The notes under the pieces were generated by a model, which worked only from the letters and a program-made list of their open reading frames with translations, made no database searches and was not told where the DNA came from. A program made the position numbers and the translations under genes. 64,000 bases of DNA from Petaurus breviceps papuanus (Eukaryota; Chordata; Mammalia; Diprotodontia; Petauridae), in NCBI GenBank assembly GCA_028583685.1, contig JAMXIF010000002.1:61625735-61689734 (forward strand), written 5' to 3'. This document shows, one piece after another, positions 55,090 to 64,000 of the stretch. Every line of letters begins with the position of its first letter. The first letter of the stretch is position 1.

Positions 55090-55190
55090 TTATGCTTTCA
55101 TTAAAGTGCTCTCAGCACTTTATGCAATTCCTGGAACTTAATAGTAATAAGTACTTAATACATACTAGGCTTGTTGATTGACTGACCTTG
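55090..55190 (+). mobile_element. L2 LINE 3' end
   Basis: TTCCTGGAACTTAATAGTAA, AAGTACTTAATACATACTAG and TTGTTGATTGACTGACC. Confidence 0.75.
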
Positions 55191-55249
55191 GCTCCCTTAT
55201 TTTTGAACAAGAGTTTCCTCTACATAAAGGATCATCCTCTTTAGACTAC

Positions 55250-55435
55250 ACAGTAATCACAGATTAGAGCTGGAAAGAACCTTTGAGGGCATTGAGTCCA
55301 ATCCTTTCATTTTATAGATGAGGAAACTAAGGCTCAAAGAATGATTTACCCCAACAAATGGTAGGACCAGAATTCAAACACAAGTCCTTTGACTTTAAAT
55401 CCAACCTTCTTTTCATTGTACCGGACTACCTCCTG
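55250..55435 (-). mobile_element. MIR SINE, antisense
   Basis: ATAGATGAGGAAACTAAGGC, AATCACAGATTAGAGCTGGA and AGGACCAGAATTCAAACACA are in order. Confidence 0.8.
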
Positions 55436-55487
55436 ATGCCTTTATTGACAGGGATGCACTAAAATGCCAGGGTAGCTTGTTTCACTT

Positions 55488-55690
55488 TTGGATAGCCATG
55501 TGGTACAATGGGAAAAAATAGACTCTGAAGTGAGAAGACCTGTGTTCAAATCCCCAACAGGACGTCACCTATGTGACCTTGGGAAAGTCCACTTAATGTC
55601 TCTAGGTTGTATTCTCTTCAACTCTAAAGTAAAATAAAATAAACTAGATTATCTCTGACTCCCCTTCCCATTCTGTGATGCCAATTATTG
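55488..55690 (+). mobile_element. MIR SINE
   Basis: Box B GTTCAAATCCCCAACAGG, ACCTATGTGACCTTGGGAAA and TCTCTAGGTTGTATTCTC are in order. Confidence 0.75.
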
Positions 55691-57374
55691 TTACTGAATA
55701 TTGAGTTGAAATCTACCTCTTGGTACTTTTCACTATTTTTTCCCCCTAGTTTCTTCCTCTAGGGTCAAGTTAATGAGATCTGACCCTTTATCCATTTGAT
55801 GGCCTTCTAAATCCTTGAAGATATCTTTCACATACCCCTCCCCCCACTTCATGGACACTCTTCTCCATGCTAAAGATCTCCAGTTCTTTCAACTAATTCT
55901 ATTCCCAGATAAAAGTAACCTTTTCTCTGTCTTGATAAATAAAATGAACCTTGTGGTTTCTGAGGTAAAGCTGTTGGCCTTTTTGAAGCCTCTGCCACCA
56001 CACAGAGAATTGTTTGGACCTCTCCATGAGCATTTTATCTCCTCACTTATTTCTTTACTGGTAATATACTTTCCAATAGAGTTAGTTCTGGCCAATGACA
56101 ATCTTGTTTCATCCTTGTACCCCTAATCAATGCTTCATCTAATGCCTTGCATATGTTAGCTACTTAATAAATATTCAAATGTTTTTAAGAACCAAATGAT
56201 TCACAGGAAAATAATTTCCCATCCTTGGTGTTTTCCCTTCTAGGTCTGAGCTGAGAAACACTGTTGGGACCATTCGTGAAGCTGATTTTGTTCTCCCAGC
56301 AATAAGAGACAACTTTCTCAGTAGTCATTTTATTTCACCAGGACTAAACCCAGTTAGGAAAGCACAACATCCAATTCTTCCTCCTAAAGTAGGTGACCTT
56401 ATCATGTTGGTGACTGGCTCCCATTTCAGTTCAGATGAGAGGATTCTATAACAAGACCTTTCCCACTTGTCCCCAAGCACCGGATTTCAATGCATTTTTC
56501 CCCTGCCTGCCACCCTCGCTGCCAATGGCATCACATGGACGTTTTCTCTGAGCTGACAAGTAAAAAGCCAATAATTCTCTGTCAGGCTGTAGCCAGTCAC
56601 ACAGCAAACCATTGAGTGGTCATTTCAAAGAAGCAAAGAATAGAGAATATCCTTAAAGCTTCTCTGACAGAAGAGATTTAAGAACACGAAAGGGCATTAG
56701 TGGTCACATACCATTACTGGAAGAACATTCAATGACATGCATTATACAGCTGGTGATAAAATCCCTAATGTCGTCCTACTTTACCTCCTAGAGGATTTGA
56801 TTCTTCCTTCACAGACAAAGTCCCTATCAGAACAGATCCCTTTCATGGGAGGAGGCTTCTGAGAAAGAGGGTTCCTTTGTCTTCAGAAAAAATGGGTCCA
56901 CTTTTGAACTACTTTCTTCGACACTGATAAAAAAGCCCTTTCATCTCCCTCTAAGTCCTTCCATTTAAGTCTCAAGTCAGACTGATTTACAACATTATCC
57001 AACTCTGTCCGAACCAAGCCAGCCTTCAAAACGGTTTCTGAGTAAGATGATGGCAGGTGAAGAACAAATAGAGCTAGGAAAGTTCTCCTGCTGTTTAAAG
57101 ACTTCTTACTTCCAGGACCAAGAAAATAACTAGAGGAGAAGTTCAATCTCTGCTGCCTTCCAGAAGCAGGGATTCCTGTCTGGACTTCTAGATTTTTGTT
57201 TTGGAAGATCCTTAGTTATTCTGAACTACCCCCACTTCCATGATATCAACACATAAGGACCACGTTCAGTGACCCAGTCAATGTCTCCATGGTTCAAAAT
57301 GTGGATTCAGGAAGTGTTGTTAGCATGGGGCACTCCAGGTATGGGAACTCCCTCCACTAAGACAGACCCAGTGT
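55691..57374. other. Mostly unique DNA; short L2 end
   Basis: A short L2 end is at about 56140-56185. The rest, including 56220-57180, has no recognised repeat and no coding frame with a known domain; a conserved non-coding element is possible. Confidence 0.35.
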
Positions 57375-57540
57375 GTCTCTGATTTAGCAGATCAGTCCAA
57401 GGAACTGAGGCAGTAGGAGATTAAGCGATTTACCCAAAGTCACACAGCTAGTAAGTCACAAACAGGGCTTGATCCTAAGTCTTCCTAACTTGTCTAAACT
57501 CAGTCCACCTACCTCTTACATCCAGCTGCCTCCCTAGTTT
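57375..57540 (-). mobile_element. MIR/THER-type SINE, antisense
   Basis: AAAGTCACACAGCTAGTAAG, GCTTGATCCTAAGTCTTCC and TACATCCAGCTGCCTCCC are in order. Confidence 0.7.
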
Positions 57541-57689
57541 AAAACAACCAGTTGAAAGTAAAAAAATCAATTCAATTAATTGGTTTATTTCTGTGAGGCT
57601 AACCTCCCTACTGATTGATTTTTCCCTACTTAAATGACAGAATTGACAAATTATTCTAACCAAAAACCTATTTCTTCAATTGCTTCTGC

Positions 57690-58530
57690 ATATGAATTCC
57701 AGATTAAACTTCCTAAAGCACTACTTTACCAGGCTGTTTTCCTACACAATACTTCATAATAGCTCCCAATTTCCTACTGTAGTAAGTTCTTCAACCTCCT
57801 TTGCCTGGTTTTTAAGTTCTTCTAATATACATAGGCAGCAACTCTAGTGTCATGAAACCTGCCCTCATTGGCTGTTAGCACTGCAAATGTAGCAATAATG
57901 ACATTTTTGCATCTGGTACCTTCTCTTTATTCACACAATTCTAGCCTTAACTCTGGCCCCCATCATCTCTCAGCTAACTTATTAGAATTGCCCTTGAATT
58001 CCTCTCTACTTTAACTCATTCATCCACATGTTGCCAAAGGGATTTTTCACAAGCACAGCTTTGACCATGTCACTCCCCTACTCAATAAACTCTAGTGGCT
58101 CCTTATTTGTTCCAGGATAAAATATAAAGGCCCCTGTTTAGCTTTTAAGGCCTTTCACAGTCTGGTCTCAACATATCTTTCAAACTCTGTGATCCAACCA
58201 GAGTGGCCTTCTCTTTGGCCTCAGTGACCTCAATGTATGCATCAGCCTTTCCCCAGGTCTGGAATGCACTCCCTTTCCTAAAATCCCTCTTTTCCTTCCA
58301 GACCCATCTCAAGCACCATCTTCCACTTCAGGCCTTTCCTGGTGCTAGGCTTCTAACTCCCTATCTTTTATTCGACCACATTTTTTTGTGTGTATTTTTC
58401 TGTCTGTGTTTATGCTTTTTATATATTTACATGTATACTTGGTGTTTCTCTTTACCTGTGTCTTTGTACTCCCAGGGCCTTGCATAGTGCTTGGCACAAA
58501 CTATATGTTCAAGAAATACTTGTTGATTGA
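57690..58530 (+). mobile_element. L2 LINE ORF2 end and 3' end
   Basis: TGACCATGTCACTCCCCTAC, AAGGCCTTTCACAGTCTGG, CAGGTCTGGAATGCACTCCC, ACCCATCTCAAGCACCATCT, GGCCTTTCCTGGTGCTAGGC and the terminus GCTTGGCACAAACTATATGT..TTGTTGATTGAGTAAT are one of the best-preserved L2 copies here. Its C-terminal frame (58203-58487) reads QVWNALPFLKSLFSFQTHLK. A second, shorter L2 segment precedes it at about 57690-57890. Confidence 0.85.
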
Positions 58531-58549
58531 GTAATCAATAAAACTTTAA

Positions 58550-58755
58550 AGTTAAAAGGCATGTTTTAGTTCACCTAATCCTCACAGTAAGCATTACACC
58601 ATATTGTTTTGCATTTTAAAGATGGGGAAACTGAGGCTCAGAGCTGTTGTCTGACTTGTCTGAGGGTACAGTGCTGGTGATCACCAGAAGTATTAGTATG
58701 ACTCAAGCTTAAGTCTCTTACTTCCTAGTACTCTTTAAAGACTGATTGCCTCTCA
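58550..58755 (-). mobile_element. MIR SINE, antisense
   Basis: AAGATGGGGAAACTGAGGCT, CAGAGCTGTTGTCTGACTTG and GATCACCAGAAGTATTAG are in order. Confidence 0.75.
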
Positions 58756-58799
58756 CAAATGATTTTTAATTGATTTTTCTAAACCAGTCCTTAATAATC

Positions 58800-58920
58800 A
58801 GCCAGTCCATCAGCCAGTGTTTATTAAACATTGACTATGTGCTCAGACACCAAGGTAGATGCTGGAGAATACAGATAAAAAGAATGAAACATCTCCCTAC
58901 TCACAAGGCACATATGATCC
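58800..58920 (-). mobile_element. L2 LINE 3' end, antisense
   Basis: TGTTTATTAAACATTGACTA, ATGCTGGAGAATACAGAT and CTCACAAGGCACATATG. Confidence 0.65.
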
Positions 58921-58929
58921 GACTGCAAA

Positions 58930-59330
58930 AGGCAGTATAGTATAATTGAAAGGGTAATGAACTTGGAATTAGGAGACACCTGAGTTGGAGTTCTGCCTTG
59001 GACACTTCTTAGCTGTGACTGTGGATAAGGCCTCTCTATGGCTAATTTCTAATTTTTTTTGTCTTTTTGGAGGGGGAGGCAGGGCAATTGGGTGGGTTTA
59101 AGTGACTTGTCCAAGGTCACACAGCTAATAAGGGTTAAGTGTCTGAGGTCGGATTTGAATTCAGGTCCTCCTGACTCCAGGGCCAGTGCTCTATTCACTG
59201 TACCACCTAGCTGCCCCTCTGTGCCTCATTTCTAAAATGGAATGGCAGTAGCTATACTGTCTGCCTTCCAGGGTTGTCATGAGGATCCAGTGAGAAATAA
59301 GATGCATTGCAAACATTGATGTACATCTCT
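58930..59330 (+). mobile_element. MIR/THER SINE split by a CORE-SINE
   Basis: Left (CTTGGAATTAGGAGACACCT, AGCTGTGACTGTGGATAAGG) and right (CTAAAATGGAATGGCAGTAG, GTTGTCATGAGGATCCAGTG) parts join into one element. Confidence 0.8.
59053..59216 (-). mobile_element. CORE-SINE subtype A inside MIR
   Basis: The diverged TSD CTCTATGGCTAATTTCTAA / CTCTGTGCCTCATTTCTAA is at 59034-59052 and 59217-59235. The head complement CCACCTAGCTGCCCC is complete. Confidence 0.88.
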
Positions 59331-61920
59331 GTTTGTCATGGGTAGACATGGGCTTATTTCATGGTCAGGGGATTAAATGTGAACTTGAGGCAGCTTACAA
59401 TTCCATATAGGCTTTGAGCTGTCAGTGTGTAGGGTCTCCTCTGGTACTCTAGCATAGCCTGTGACAGTGCCCGAATTAGAGATTTCTGTGGGAAGTACAG
59501 CAGCCTGGATTGATGAATTAGGAGGTGACATCGCTCCTCTCTGAGTCAGCGAAGAGCATCGTGAAGCACTCTGTGGGTGTCTGTGTTTTGCCAGATGTAG
59601 GCATTATGTTTAGCCTCTCAGTTCTTTCTCTGCCTACCTTGGGTCACTGTAAAGCCTGCCTCAGAGTAGGTGGCCATTAATAGCAGAAACTGAAAAATGC
59701 TTCATTATTTTTTAAAGGACAAAAATTATGGCCACAGGCTGTAGGGCAAGGAGCTCCTGGAAATTTCAAATATAGCTGACTAGTGGGTGGTGGCCTTGTG
59801 GCCTGGGGGCTTTTGGGCATAAGCTGTTAAATCTTTGCCAGAATACCCTGTTGCCAATAGCATCCTGGCTGAATCCCAGACAAGCCATTATATTCTGCCT
59901 CTCTAACTTCCTCCAAAAATTCTAGTGGGCTTCAAGATTCTTAATTCTTTGGTGACATTAGCAGCTAGGTAGCATTTCTGTGGCTGCTAAGCAGTTGCCA
60001 CTTTTCACCTTTTGGAATGGGGGGGCGGTGACATTTCAGGGAAAGGTGAGATGGTTTTTCAGAACGTGATATGGTTTACAAAATTTTTGGAAGGGTTGGT
60101 GGATGAAAGGGGCTATTGAAATGTCAATCATCTTTATATACTTATTCCCCACTGTTATTTGTAATAATCCCTCAGAAGCCTGGAGCTGAAATTGGTTTCT
60201 TAGAGATCTCTCTTTTCACCCTGGATAGTTCCTATAGGATTATTCACAAGTGCTCAAATCCATGTCAGAGTTCATTGGTGACATCCTTCTGGGAGAAGAC
60301 AAAGGTACTTTTATTTCATTTTAAGTGAGAGGGCTTGCTAGAATACTGGTTGATGGGCACTGGGATTGCAAGTACACTTTATTTTTGATTTACTGTGCCT
60401 GTCTCTGAGGCTTCTCTATGGCCAATCCCAACTTCTAGAATATCCTTCCATGACCATTGTCAGCTGAAACAATCATCTTCCTTCCTTCCTCGATCATCAT
60501 CCCTAGAAATCCTATCTCCTCCAAAAGGCCTTGTTGAAGAACTTGGAGAAGAGGAACCTTTTTCCCCTAAATATAAATCTCTATCTATTGGGGCTAGAGC
60601 TGGTCCTTGAATAGAATATCATTTTGTAACATTCCTGATTAAGAGATCTAACTAGCTAATATCTATTGACCCTGCTAACTTTTCTTTTCTCCTCAGTTTT
60701 ATATTAATAGCCACAACTATGATCATCACTGTTTAAAACAGTGCTTATTCACTGTGTATGACACTAATAGGAGCCACAAAAAATAATTTAATTAGCAAAG
60801 AACCTTTGGGAATTTATTCTGAGTGCAATATTGATGCAGACCTACCCATAGCAGATGCGCAAAGACATCTGAACTAACATTTCACAAGCACAGGAATTAA
60901 ATAAAATGTTTATGCTGTAAGCAAATGAGTAAATGTTTTACAGGTATACGTTTGTGTGTGTGTGTGCCTGTGCATGTGTGTGTTATTTAGTAACTAAAGG
61001 TCCAAAATCACTTCTGTATTAAGTCTACTTTTGCATGCAAATGAATTGAAAATACAAGTGTCAGACCCTCACCTTTGACATAAAAGATGGGGTCCAATGT
61101 TGGGGTTCTTTCATCTCTACAACTAGCGCTCTTGCCAAGGGTTACCCCTAGAAACAACATAACCTGGCATACTTTTCTTAATGGCTTCTCAACTTCCTTG
61201 CAAGTGTCCAGATTAACAAAGATATTAAAATACAACAGACTCATGAAAGATAGAAAGGAAAAGTGAAATAACTTCTACTCAAGCCATATTTCCCTTCCCA
61301 GATGATGTCATAGCCCATCTTTTCCTCTCTAAACTCCCCAAACCACCATTAGTGAAGTGGCTGCCTCTTGAGGGAAATTGTAGCTTTATTCCCGGTATAG
61401 ATTCTGCATCTCCAGGGAAAGTACAATTTCAATGCTCCTCTTCAACCTCCGATGGGTCTATTAGGCTCCAATGGTCTTCAGTGCTTTCCTTCAAATCTTT
61501 GCACAGCCTTATTTTCATGTAGTCACTGACCTGGAAGCTTCATCTTAGTGCTTTATGCACCCTCAGCATTTCCTTCTATCCTGTACATTGAAGGGAAAGA
61601 TGAGGCAGAAAAGAGTTTGACTCAACTCTGATTCATACAAACTCATGATGTTAGCAAGCATATAAAAAATGTATTTAATTGCCTCTCCAATTTATTCTTC
61701 CATTTCTCTCCAGGTCTTATGACATCTTCTTCCTTGCTCTCTTTTTAGAGCTGTCTCCTACCGTCACCTGTTTATATTTACTCAGTTCTCTCAAGAAGGA
61801 CAGAAGGGTCATACTATGTGTTCTAATTGTCTTGTGTAAACACTGATCTGTGTACTACTGCCTTCCCCATTAAACTTACTAGCTTGTATCCGTGCCACAC
61901 ACATCACTTCCTCTTTATTA
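59331..61920. other. Mostly unique DNA, candidate conserved non-coding stretches
   Basis: No repeats were recognised apart from a short GT run near 60952. The parts 59395-59700 and 60610-60930 look non-repetitive and even in composition. Frames at 60116-60610 have no domain. Confidence 0.3.
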
Positions 61921-62225
61921 TTTTTTTAAAATTTTAAAAATTTATTTTATTTTAAATTTATGGAATAAAATAAGCATTTCTATAACATAGTATAAAAAAG
62001 ATGATTGCACGTGAAACTGCAAATCTATTAGGTACAACTTGCTATTCCTTTTTAAAATATATAATAGTTATTATGTAATTTTTTTCTTCCCTACCCTCTG
62101 CCCTAGAGATGGCTACCATTAGACACAAATAGGTATATATGTAAATTTTTTCTATCCATATTTCTATTTATCAGTTCTTTCTCTGAATACAGATAGCATC
62201 TTTCTTCATATGTCCTTTATAGTCA
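61921..62225 (-). mobile_element. L1 3' end fragment, antisense
   Basis: A T/A-rich tail is followed by ATGGAATAAAATAAGCATTT, AAAAAAGATGATTGCACGTG, GTACAACTTGCTATTCC and CTAGAGATGGCTACCATTAG, a marsupial L1 3'-end pattern. Confidence 0.7.
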
Positions 62226-62974
62226 ACTCTCTCAAACTACGACCTTCTCTTTTTACTAGAGATGAAATCTGAGAGAAGGTTCAGGTCAATGAGAAGGTAG
62301 TAACCATTGGTGAGTTAGAGGTTACCCTTGTAAACTCTCTCTTTGAGGATGCCACTTGTGTGTCTTCCAAAGTCACCCGATAAACTGCCACCAAATGCAA
62401 CTATAGCCTATGAAAATATAATCAGTCTTGATGGCAAAGATCTCCTTTGATGTAGTGAAGGTTGAGATTTGATTCTTTGAGATCATCTCCCAGTTGGTTA
62501 TGAACTACTATACTTAAGTGAATCACAGTTATATGATCTTGAGAACCAATTACCTGGACCATCAGTGGGTTTGGAATTGTTTACTTCAATAGGCAATGTC
62601 AGCCAAAACTGGTACCTTTTGTTGAGTGCTAAACTTCCCCATAACTGTTCATTGGATAGCTGAACCTGTTTGGAAGTCTAGTTCCTTTTGGCTAGTTTCC
62701 ATAAAATAACCAGGCTTGTTCTTTGTCTCAGAAGTGGAGGGATGTCATAGTTAGGAGTATTATAGTGGAAAGTTCTTTTGTCTATGGATGGGTTGGACAG
62801 ATGGCTGTGGAGGTTCCTTCTAATTCTCAAATTCTTTAATTCTGTGGATTCATATAGGCACTTCCCCTCAGCTTGGCCCAGGGGCCTTCCTTGTATTTTG
62901 GCAATGTCTTCTTGAAGTATTAGCTGTTTTCTCCCTGAAGCCAACTGGATTCTGTTTCCCTTATTTCTCTCCTC
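62226..62974. other. Unassigned
   Basis: An 88-residue minus-strand frame at 62678-62944 has no recognisable domain. Confidence 0.35.
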
Positions 62975-63660
62975 AAAATTTATCCATTAAATTAAATTCC
63001 ACAAATATTTATTAAGTGCCTATTATGTACAAAGAACTGTGCTGGATTCTAGGGTTCCAAATATAAACTCTGATGTATTTTTGACACATTCCTTACCCTT
63101 GATGAACATATCACATTTTATTAGGGACATTCAACTTGTTTATGGTTAAGTATAATTTAAGGTGGTACATGATATGAAAAAAGGAGAAATCTAGACAAAA
63201 GGGAATGAGGGAACACAGTTAGGGGGAAAAGCTAGGGAACATAGCAAGGGAAAGCTACATAGAAGTAGTACCTGACTTGATGATTGAAGAGAAAGAAGGA
63301 TTCTGAAAGGGAGAAATGAAGAGAAGATGTATCCAGGTATGGATGTATAGAAATGGGAAATGGCATATTGAGATAGGGGAAAGATTCTACTAGGTTAGGT
63401 GAGGGCTGGTGGTGGAATATGACATGTCAACTTTGGTTGGAATAAAGAGTGGATGAAGAAGAGCCCTCTGCATTCCAGAAATTCAGCTTACCTAGGAAAT
63501 AATATGATGGTCTGTGGATGGCTTGAATGATAGTAATCAAAATGAAAGAAAGATTGGGCTATAGAATGTGTGGGGAAAAGTGAGGGGAAAATAAGATTAT
63601 GGAACCTGAAGAAAAGATGGTGATTTCATAGCAACGTTCAAATATGGAGGAGACTTTTGT
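62975..63660 (-). mobile_element. L2 LINE, antisense
   Basis: TTATTAAGTGCCTATTATGT, ACTGTGCTGGATTCTAGGGT, then ACTTGATGATTGAAGAGAAA and AATAATATGATGGTCTGTGG follow the complement of L2 from the 3' end inward, increasingly diverged. Confidence 0.6.
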
Positions 63661-63674
63661 CTTCATTAAACATC

Positions 63675-63952
63675 CTGACTCTTAAAGAACATTTATTTTT
63701 GAAATTAATTTAAATTTTCAAATAAAAATCAGACTTCTTTCCCTCCCACTCCCCCTCACCAACCTTAAGAAAGCAAGAAAAAACAAAACCCCTATTACAA
63801 ATATATATAGTTAAGCAAAACAAACTTCTCATTGGCTATGACTAAAGCAGTGTTTCCATCTGTGCTGAGTCTATCACCTCTTTGTCAGGAGGTGGGCAGC
63901 ATGTTTTATCATGAGTCCTTGGGAATGGTGGTTGGGCACCATGTTGATTAGG
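63675..63952 (-). mobile_element. L1 3' end fragment, antisense
   Basis: TGAGTCTATCACCTCTTTGT, CAGGAGGTGGGCAGCATG and TGGTTGGGCACCATGTTGAT match the antisense L1 3' UTR of marsupials. Confidence 0.65.
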
Positions 63953-63956
63953 TTTC

Positions 63957-64000
63957 CTTCCTTCCTTCCTTCCTTCCTTCTTTCCTTCCTTCCTTCCTTC
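63957..64000. repeat. (TTCC)n microsatellite, cut by window end
   Basis: TTCC units run to the last base of the window. Confidence 0.95.

Overview
The window is vertebrate nuclear DNA that reads as a marsupial genome, most likely an Australidelphian one. The evidence is its repeat content: many tRNA-derived CORE-SINEs with the marsupial head GGCAGCTAGGTGGCACAGTG, MAR1-type SINEs ending in an RTE-like ...GACTGAACAACAAC tail, old L2, MIR and CR1/L3 fragments, RTE pieces, and L1 3' ends of marsupial type. The common opossum SINE1 (tagged GGGTAGCTCAGTGGATTGAG) was not seen, which argues weakly against Monodelphis. The assignment rests on remembered repeat families, not on a database search.

I recognise no host protein-coding exon, tRNA, rRNA or snRNA gene. 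Open reading frames are short; the longest coherent ones belong to LINE ORF1. The window is best read as intergenic or intronic DNA built from nested retrotransposon insertions, with a few unique stretches that look like candidate conserved non-coding DNA.

Layout. 1-2.6 kb: MAR1, L2 and a cluster of four SINE units, two of them a dimer with one shared target-site duplication (TSD). 2.9-9.3 kb: MIR, an L1 3' end, RTE, a SINE and mostly unassigned DNA. 9.3-14.3 kb: a full-length half-L1 (HAL1-like) element with matching TSDs, hit by two SINEs and by a second HAL1-like copy that lacks its 3' end. 14.3-18.1 kb: RTE, L1 and L2 fragments and SINEs. 18.6-19.2 kb: an hAT-type non-autonomous transposon. 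19.6-22.6 kb: a second full-length HAL1-like element on the minus strand, with most of ORF1 readable. 23-28.4 kb: MAR1, degraded CR1/L3, L1 3' end in L2, and L2 reverse transcriptase. 28.66-29.09 kb: a TA-flanked MITE. 29.5-30.1 kb: a 5'-truncated L1 with TSD. 30-39 kb: mostly unique DNA with MIR, L2, SINEs and a possible old LTR. 39.3-45.6 kb: two inverted copies of a CR1-derived repeat. 45.8-64 kb: MIR, L2, SINE and MAR1 copies, including a MAR1 with a 3' extension and a SINE whose tail has grown into a TTTC microsatellite holding a 10-N assembly gap; unique DNA; L1 3' ends; and a TTCC repeat cut by the window end.

No gene system with cooperating parts is visible. The most informative content is the insertion record: about fifteen events can be resolved by their TSDs, and several have unusual structure (3'-truncated LINE, dimeric SINE, SINE with 3' extension).
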